Below, piece by piece: positions 59,887 to 64,000 of a stretch of DNA of 64,000 nucleotides (position 1 is its first letter; each line of letters starts with the position of its first letter). A program made the position numbers and the translations under genes. The DNA comes from an uncultured Hungatella sp. (GTDB lineage: Bacteria; Bacillota; Clostridia; Lachnospirales; Lachnospiraceae): NCBI GenBank assembly GCA_910585435.1, contig CAJUEJ010000023.1, positions 3,833 through 67,832 of the forward strand. Reading direction: 5' to 3'. The notes under the pieces were generated by a model. It was not told where the DNA came from, made no database searches, and worked only from the letters and a program-made list of their open reading frames with translations.

Positions 59887-60600
59887 ATGGAAGATTTATT
59901 GAAAAATTTTAGTGTAAAACGGATAACACCAAAACAACCTCCGCAAAAAGGGCTGTCAGAGTATGATTCGCTAGAACAGCGCCTGTTTAGCGCGGGGAAG
60001 GTGCTGGCAGGCATCGGACAGGAGTGGCAGATAGACAGAGAAGCCCGGACAGCTGGTGACAGCAGAATCATGGAGGCCTATGAGGCTCTGTATCAGATGG
60101 TGAAGGACAAGGACTATTTTATAGTCACCACCAACACGGATGCCATGATTTATCAGTCGTCTCTGGATAGCAGGCGGATCACGGCGCCCTGCGGCAACGT
60201 AACCTGGCGGCAGTGTTCCAGGGCCTGCACCAAGGATATCTGGGAGCCAGGTGAGATTCCTGATGACATATGCCCCCACTGCAAAGCCCCGCTGACAGGC
60301 AATACCATAGAAGCGGAAACGTATATTGAGGAAGGCTATCTTCCCCAGTGGAGGCTTTATACCGGCTGGCTGGCTTCTGCCATGAACCAGCCCCTTCTGG
60401 TGCTGGAGCTGGGAGAAGGCTTCAGGGCGCCTACGGTGATCCGCTGGCCTTTTGAAAAGACCGTAAGATATAACCAAAAATCATACATGTACCGGGTCAA
60501 TGAAAACTTTGCCCAGCTGGCAGAGGGAACCGGAGAAAGAGCTGTCTCGGTTATGGAGAACTCTGTGGAATGGGTACTGGAGACAGCAGGTGCAGTATAA
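59887..60600 (+). CDS. Degenerate SIR2 (sirtuin)-like protein
   Basis: SIR2-fold protein of 237 aa. Recognisable parts are the TTNTDAMI strand (TxNxD motif) and a zinc site with CSRAC and CPHC. The N-terminal GAGxS...GIPDFR nucleotide motif is absent, and the catalytic histidine position (HG in active sirtuins) reads CG in APCGNVTWRQC. It should not be a normal deacetylase. It might bind NAD or ADP-ribose, or act like the divergent macrodomain-linked sirtuins. ATG 59887 follows an AAGGA site. Confidence 0.75.
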   Translation: MEDLLKNFSVKRITPKQPPQKGLSEYDSLEQRLFSAGKVLAGIGQEWQIDREARTAGDSRIMEAYEALYQMVKDKDYFIVTTNTDAMIYQSSLDSRRITAPCGNVTWRQCSRACTKDIWEPGEIPDDICPHCKAPLTGNTIEAETYIEEGYLPQWRLYTGWLASAMNQPLLVLELGEGFRAPTVIRWPFEKTVRYNQKSYMYRVNENFAQLAEGTGERAVSVMENSVEWVLETAGAV

Positions 60601-60630
60601 AAAGGCTGCACCTCAGCCCTCACATCCATG

Positions 60631-60659
60631 TTGTACAATAAAGAAAATTGTGATAAAAT
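60631..60659 (+). promoter_or_regulatory. Promoter of hisH-hisF
   Basis: TTGTAC (60631-60636), spacer 17, TAAAAT (60654-60659), 81 bases before hisH. A short GGCTG-CACCT-CAGCC hairpin just upstream may end the sirtuin-like transcript. Confidence 0.55.
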
Positions 60660-60740
60660 GTTGAAATAAGTCCTTAATCTTATCAGGAACAGGTACTAGA
60701 CACTGGAATTTATTGGGACAGGGAAAAGAGAAGGAAAATC

Positions 60741-61361
60741 ATGACAGCAATCATTGACTATGATGCAGGAAATTTAAGAAGTGTGGCAAAAGCGCTGGCC
60801 TACTTAGGGGAGGAGGCTGTCATCACCAGGGACAGGGAAGAGATTCTGGCTGCCGACAGGGTGATCCTGCCGGGGGTAGGGGCGTTTGGAGACGCTATGG
60901 AAAAACTTTGCCGGTACGGGCTGGACCAGGCAGTCCGGCAGGTGGCCCAGAGGCAGATTCCCCTTCTGGGAATCTGCCTGGGACTGCAGCTTCTGTTTGA
61001 GAGCAGCCAGGAGAGCGAAGGCGTGGATGGGCTTGGGATCTTAAAAGGAAAGATCCTCCGCATTCCGGAGACTTTCGGTCTTAAGATCCCTCATATGGGA
61101 TGGAATTCCCTGGATATCAGACCGGGAACCAGGCTGTTTGACGGGATTGAGCAGGGAGCCTATGTGTATTTTGTCCATTCTTACTACCTGAAAGCTCAGC
61201 AAGAGTCTGTGGTGGCGGCTTCCACCGAATACGGAGCCCACATACACGGGGCTGTGGAGTGGGGGAATGTATATGCCTGTCAGTTCCACCCGGAGAAAAG
61301 CGGGCAGACAGGCCTGAGGATTTTGAAAAACTTCTGCAGTATTTCTGGCGGGCATACCTGA
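60741..61361 (+). CDS. hisH: Imidazole glycerol phosphate synthase glutaminase subunit
   Basis: Glutamine amidotransferase subunit that feeds ammonia to HisF in histidine synthesis, 206 aa. Class I glutaminase features are ILPGVGAFGDAM, the nucleophile cysteine in GICLGLQLLFE, and the His and Glu of QFHPEKSG. The substrate-tunnel segment HSYYLKA is present. The ribosome site is GAGAAGGAAA. hisF follows after 53 bp, whereas hisA, often between them, is missing here. Confidence 0.95.
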   Translation: MTAIIDYDAGNLRSVAKALAYLGEEAVITRDREEILAADRVILPGVGAFGDAMEKLCRYGLDQAVRQVAQRQIPLLGICLGLQLLFESSQESEGVDGLGILKGKILRIPETFGLKIPHMGWNSLDIRPGTRLFDGIEQGAYVYFVHSYYLKAQQESVVAASTEYGAHIHGAVEWGNVYACQFHPEKSGQTGLRILKNFCSISGGHT

Positions 61362-61414
61362 ATTTATGCCGCCTGACCGGCGGCGGACATTTAAAGTAAG
61401 ACAGGGAGGGACAT

Positions 61415-62176
61415 ATGCATACAAAACGAATCATCCCATGCCTGGATGTACACAACGGCAGGGTGGTGAAAGGTGTTAATTTCGTGAATTTAAGGGATGC
61501 GGGGGATCCGGTGGAGATCGGGGCGGCCTATGACAGGGCCGGAGCAGACGAACTGGTATTTTTGGATATAACAGCGTCTTCGGATAACCGGGGCACAGTG
61601 GTGGACATGGTGCGCAGGGTGGCGGAGACGGTTTTTATTCCCTTTACTGTGGGCGGGGGGATCCGCACAGTGGAGGACTTCCGTATGCTTTTGCGGGAAG
61701 GAGCTGACAAAATCTCCATCAATTCGTCTGCCATCAATACGCCCCGCCTCATATCTGATGCGGCAGATAAATTCGGAAGGCAATGTGTGGTGGTGGCCAT
61801 CGATGCCAGGCGCAGGGAGGACGGTTCCGGGTGGAATGTGTACAAAAACGGCGGACGCATCGACACCGGCCTGGATGCCCTGGAATGGGCCATGGAGGCG
61901 GATCGGCTGGGGGCAGGGGAGATTCTCTTAACCAGCATGGACTGCGACGGGACGAAGGCCGGGTATGACAATGAACTGAACGCCCTGGTGGCGGATCATG
62001 TCTCCGTCCCGGTGATCGCTTCCGGAGGGGCAGGGACAAAAGAACATTTTTATGACGCACTGACAGAAGGAAAGGCCGATGCGGCCCTGGCAGCGTCTCT
62101 GTTCCACTATAAAGAGCTGGAAATCCGTGAATTAAAGGAATATTTGAAGACCCGGGGCGTGGCAGTCCGTTTATAG
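61415..62176 (+). CDS. hisF: Imidazole glycerol phosphate synthase cyclase subunit
   Basis: TIM-barrel cyclase, 253 aa. With HisH it turns PRFAR and ammonia into imidazole glycerol phosphate and AICAR, linking histidine and purine synthesis. Catalytic aspartates are in PCLDVHNGRVVKG (D11) and VVAIDARR (near residue 130). The phosphate-binding loops TVGGGIRT and IASGGAG are intact. It starts behind ACAGGGAGGG. All key residues fit true HisF, not the paralogs of sugar amidation. Confidence 0.95.
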   Translation: MHTKRIIPCLDVHNGRVVKGVNFVNLRDAGDPVEIGAAYDRAGADELVFLDITASSDNRGTVVDMVRRVAETVFIPFTVGGGIRTVEDFRMLLREGADKISINSSAINTPRLISDAADKFGRQCVVVAIDARRREDGSGWNVYKNGGRIDTGLDALEWAMEADRLGAGEILLTSMDCDGTKAGYDNELNALVADHVSVPVIASGGAGTKEHFYDALTEGKADAALAASLFHYKELEIRELKEYLKTRGVAVRL

Positions 62177-62239
62177 AAGAGAAGACGCCCGGATAATTAT
62201 AGCGAAAAAAGATAAAATACAGAAGGGATGACAAGGACT

Positions 62240-62923
62240 ATGGCAGCATTAGAAAATGATTGGGTCCAGGCTGTGGGAGATGAGTTTAAGCAGCCATACT
62301 ACAAACAGCTATATGAATTTGTGAAACAGGAGTACAGCACCAGGGTAATCTACCCTCCGGCAGAAGACATTTTCAATGCCCTTCATCTGACCCCCTTAAA
62401 GGAGGTAAAGGTTTTGATTCTGGGGCAGGATCCGTATCACAATGTAAACCAGGCCCACGGGCTGTCATTTTCCGTATTGCCGGAGCAAAGGAATATTCCT
62501 CCGTCTCTGCAGAACATATACAGGGAGCTTCACGACGACCTGGGATGCTATATCCCGGACAACGGTTATCTGGAAAAATGGGCCAGGCAGGGAGTCCTGC
62601 TTTTGAATACAGTGCTGACCGTCCGGGCCCACCAGGCCAATTCCCATCAGGGGAAGGGCTGGGAAAAGTTTACGGATGCCATCATAAAGGCAGTGAATAC
62701 CCAGGAGCGGCCCATCGTATATATGTTATGGGGGCGGCCGGCTCAGACCAAGATCCCAATGCTTACGAATCCCAACCACCTGATCTTAAAAGCGCCTCAC
62801 CCAAGCCCCTTCTCGGCTGACAGAGGATTTTTCGGATGCAGGCACTTCAGCCAGGCCAACGAATTTCTGGAGGCCCATGGGGTTTCGCCTGTTGACTGGC
62901 AGATAGAGAATATCAGACTGTAA
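62240..62923 (+). CDS. ung: Uracil-DNA glycosylase
   Basis: Removes uracil from DNA, 227 aa from MAALEND (an in-frame ATG at 62228 abuts its ribosome site and is less likely). Motifs are LILGQDPYHNVNQAHGLSFSV with the catalytic Asp, and the C-terminal HPSPFSADRGFFGCRHFSQAN with the catalytic His and leucine-loop region. It sits between hisF and uppP with no evident functional link. Confidence 0.95.
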   Translation: MAALENDWVQAVGDEFKQPYYKQLYEFVKQEYSTRVIYPPAEDIFNALHLTPLKEVKVLILGQDPYHNVNQAHGLSFSVLPEQRNIPPSLQNIYRELHDDLGCYIPDNGYLEKWARQGVLLLNTVLTVRAHQANSHQGKGWEKFTDAIIKAVNTQERPIVYMLWGRPAQTKIPMLTNPNHLILKAPHPSPFSADRGFFGCRHFSQANEFLEAHGVSPVDWQIENIRL

Positions 62924-62941
62924 AATATAAGGAGTATGAAA

Positions 62942-63835
62942 ATGAGCATTACGGAAATATTGAAGGTGTTGGTGTTTGGAATTGTAGAAGGCTTTACGGA
63001 ATGGCTGCCCATCAGCAGCACCGGACATATGATTCTGCTGGATGAACTGATCCGCCTGGATGTGTCAAAAGAGTTTAAGGATGTTTTTCTGGTGGTGATT
63101 CAGCTGGGGGCCATATTGGCAGTGGTTATGCTGTATTTCCGAAAACTGAATCCCTTTGTCCGGTTAAACGGGAGAGAACCCAGGAATTCCGTGGTTCCTC
63201 TGGGAAAAGACGAAAAGAACGGGGTAGGCGTCAAAATCCATACCCTTATCCTGTGGATAAAAGTTGTGATTGCCTGTGCTCCGGCAGGGGTGATAGGGAT
63301 TCTTATTGATGACTGGATGGAAGCCCATCTGACCAATGCCTACGTGGTATCTGCCACCTTGATTCTGTACGGAATCCTGTTCATTGTAGTGGAGAATATC
63401 AACTACGGCAAACGGCCGGCCATTGAGCGGACCGGACAGATCTCCTATCAGCTGGCCCTCTATATCGGCCTGTTCCAGGTATTGTCCCTGGTTCCGGGAA
63501 CTTCCCGATCCGGTGCAACGATTCTGGGAGCCATGATACTGGGCTGCTCCAGAAGCGCGGCGGCAGAATTTTCATTTTTCCTGGGAGTCCCGGTGATGTT
63601 CGGCGCCAGCCTGGTAAGGCTTGTAAAGTTCGGGTTTCACTTCAGCGGGGCCGAAGTGTTCTTCCTGATTTTCGGCATGGTGGTGGCTTTTTTTGTTTCC
63701 GTATTTTCCATTAAATTTCTCATGAGTTATATCAGGCGCAACGACTTCAAGGTGTTTGGGTACTACAGGATTGTCCTGGGCGTCATAGTGCTTTTGTATT
63801 TTGGAGTCAAGTGGATTCTGGGGATCATAGGCTGA
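62942..63835 (+). CDS. uppP: Undecaprenyl-diphosphatase
   Basis: Membrane phosphatase (BacA type) that recycles undecaprenyl pyrophosphate for peptidoglycan and for lipid-linked polysaccharides such as the capsule above. It has 297 aa, with about eight helices. The acidic motif EGFTEWLPISSTGH and the PGTSRSGAT motif are intact. I start at ATG 62942, seven bases after AAGGAG; the ATG at 62936 is too close to that site. Confidence 0.95.
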   Translation: MSITEILKVLVFGIVEGFTEWLPISSTGHMILLDELIRLDVSKEFKDVFLVVIQLGAILAVVMLYFRKLNPFVRLNGREPRNSVVPLGKDEKNGVGVKIHTLILWIKVVIACAPAGVIGILIDDWMEAHLTNAYVVSATLILYGILFIVVENINYGKRPAIERTGQISYQLALYIGLFQVLSLVPGTSRSGATILGAMILGCSRSAAAEFSFFLGVPVMFGASLVRLVKFGFHFSGAEVFFLIFGMVVAFFVSVFSIKFLMSYIRRNDFKVFGYYRIVLGVIVLLYFGVKWILGIIG

Positions 63836-63869
63836 TACACTTTACAAAACAGATGCAGAAGAGAAAATA

Positions 63870-63920
63870 AAAAAGGTGAAAGCTTCTTAAAATTAATAAA
63901 AGAATCTTTCGCCTTTTTAC
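63870..63920 (+). terminator. Intrinsic terminator of uppP
   Basis: AAAAAGGTGAAAG pairs with CTTTCGCCTTTTT (one G-U pair) around a ~24-base loop. The ends are A-rich and T-rich, so it can act on both strands. Confidence 0.8.
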
Positions 63921-63959
63921 TATGAAAGTCTGGAATCCTTGCTGTAGGTCTGCGCACTT

Positions 63960-63997
63960 GCTGCGCTGACCGTACGGCGCCGGAATGCCGTTTTTGC
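63960..63997 (+). repeat. GC-rich hairpin element at window end
   Basis: Two small hairpins: GCGCA-CTTGC-TGCGC (approximate) and ACGGC paired with GCCGT followed by TTTTTGC. It looks like an extragenic repeat or terminator. The window ends before its context can be judged. Confidence 0.35.
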
Positions 63998-64000
63998 ATT

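Noticed and set aside
1..64000. tRNA or rRNA genes
   Set aside because: No cloverleaf with a GGTTCGAATCC-like arm and no rRNA stretch was recognised in any intergenic region by eye.

Overview
The window reads as chromosome of a Gram-positive anaerobic Clostridia, most likely a gut Lachnospiraceae. The signs are strong AGGAGG-type ribosome sites, YesM/YesN two-component pairs, sugar ABC importers encoded without an ATPase, GH94 phosphorylases and LoaP-type NusG paralogs. No rRNA, tRNA, CRISPR array or prophage was found. The species is not identified.

Layout. (1) 1-15150: a C-terminal processing protease; a disaccharide system (binding protein with a homopolymer frameshift, two permeases, two GH94 phosphorylases, an AraC regulator); a FliB-like protein; a GNAT acetyltransferase; and a FucO-type alcohol dehydrogenase. 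(2) 15350-18700: a small serine recombinase, a chimeric LoaP, and wreckage of an older polysaccharide locus (FemAB-like and acyltransferase fragments fused at a junction). (3) 18800-28900: an AAA/PD-(D/E)XK protein, then a complete sugar-uptake regulon (YesN regulator, YesM kinase, ABC importer, Gfo/Idh/MocA oxidoreductase, TIM-barrel isomerase). (4) 28980-48650: an exopolysaccharide or capsule locus. It opens with a small DNA segment bounded by two palindromic sites that are exact reverse complements of each other, read here as an invertible promoter. Two tandem LoaP antiterminators follow, then an AT-rich Wzx/Wzy-type operon (aminotransferase, priming transferase, glycosyltransferases, two LicD proteins, a CDP-polyol branch, and a predicted isomerase-kinase-phosphatase-nucleotidyltransferase route). 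(5) 48780-58720: a long hairpin, an Rpn-type nuclease with a 21-bp tandem repeat, and a LacI-controlled sugar regulon in which two oppositely directed operons carry the same ~108-bp leader. (6) 58730-63840: housekeeping and vitamin genes (ECF S component with DUF4430 partner, a degenerate sirtuin, hisH-hisF, ung, uppP).

The main point of interest is region 2 plus 4. A serine recombinase, an invertible promoter, NusG-like antiterminators and a polysaccharide operon together resemble, in a Firmicute, the Mpi/UpxY logic of Bacteroides capsules. In the orientation shown, the best promoter motif in the segment points away from the loaP genes and an intrinsic terminator points toward them, so the locus is probably drawn in its OFF state. 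A second, collapsed copy of the switch flank and leader lies next to the recombinase, upstream of a LoaP that is a hybrid of the two others. This suggests the locus has been rearranged by recombination.
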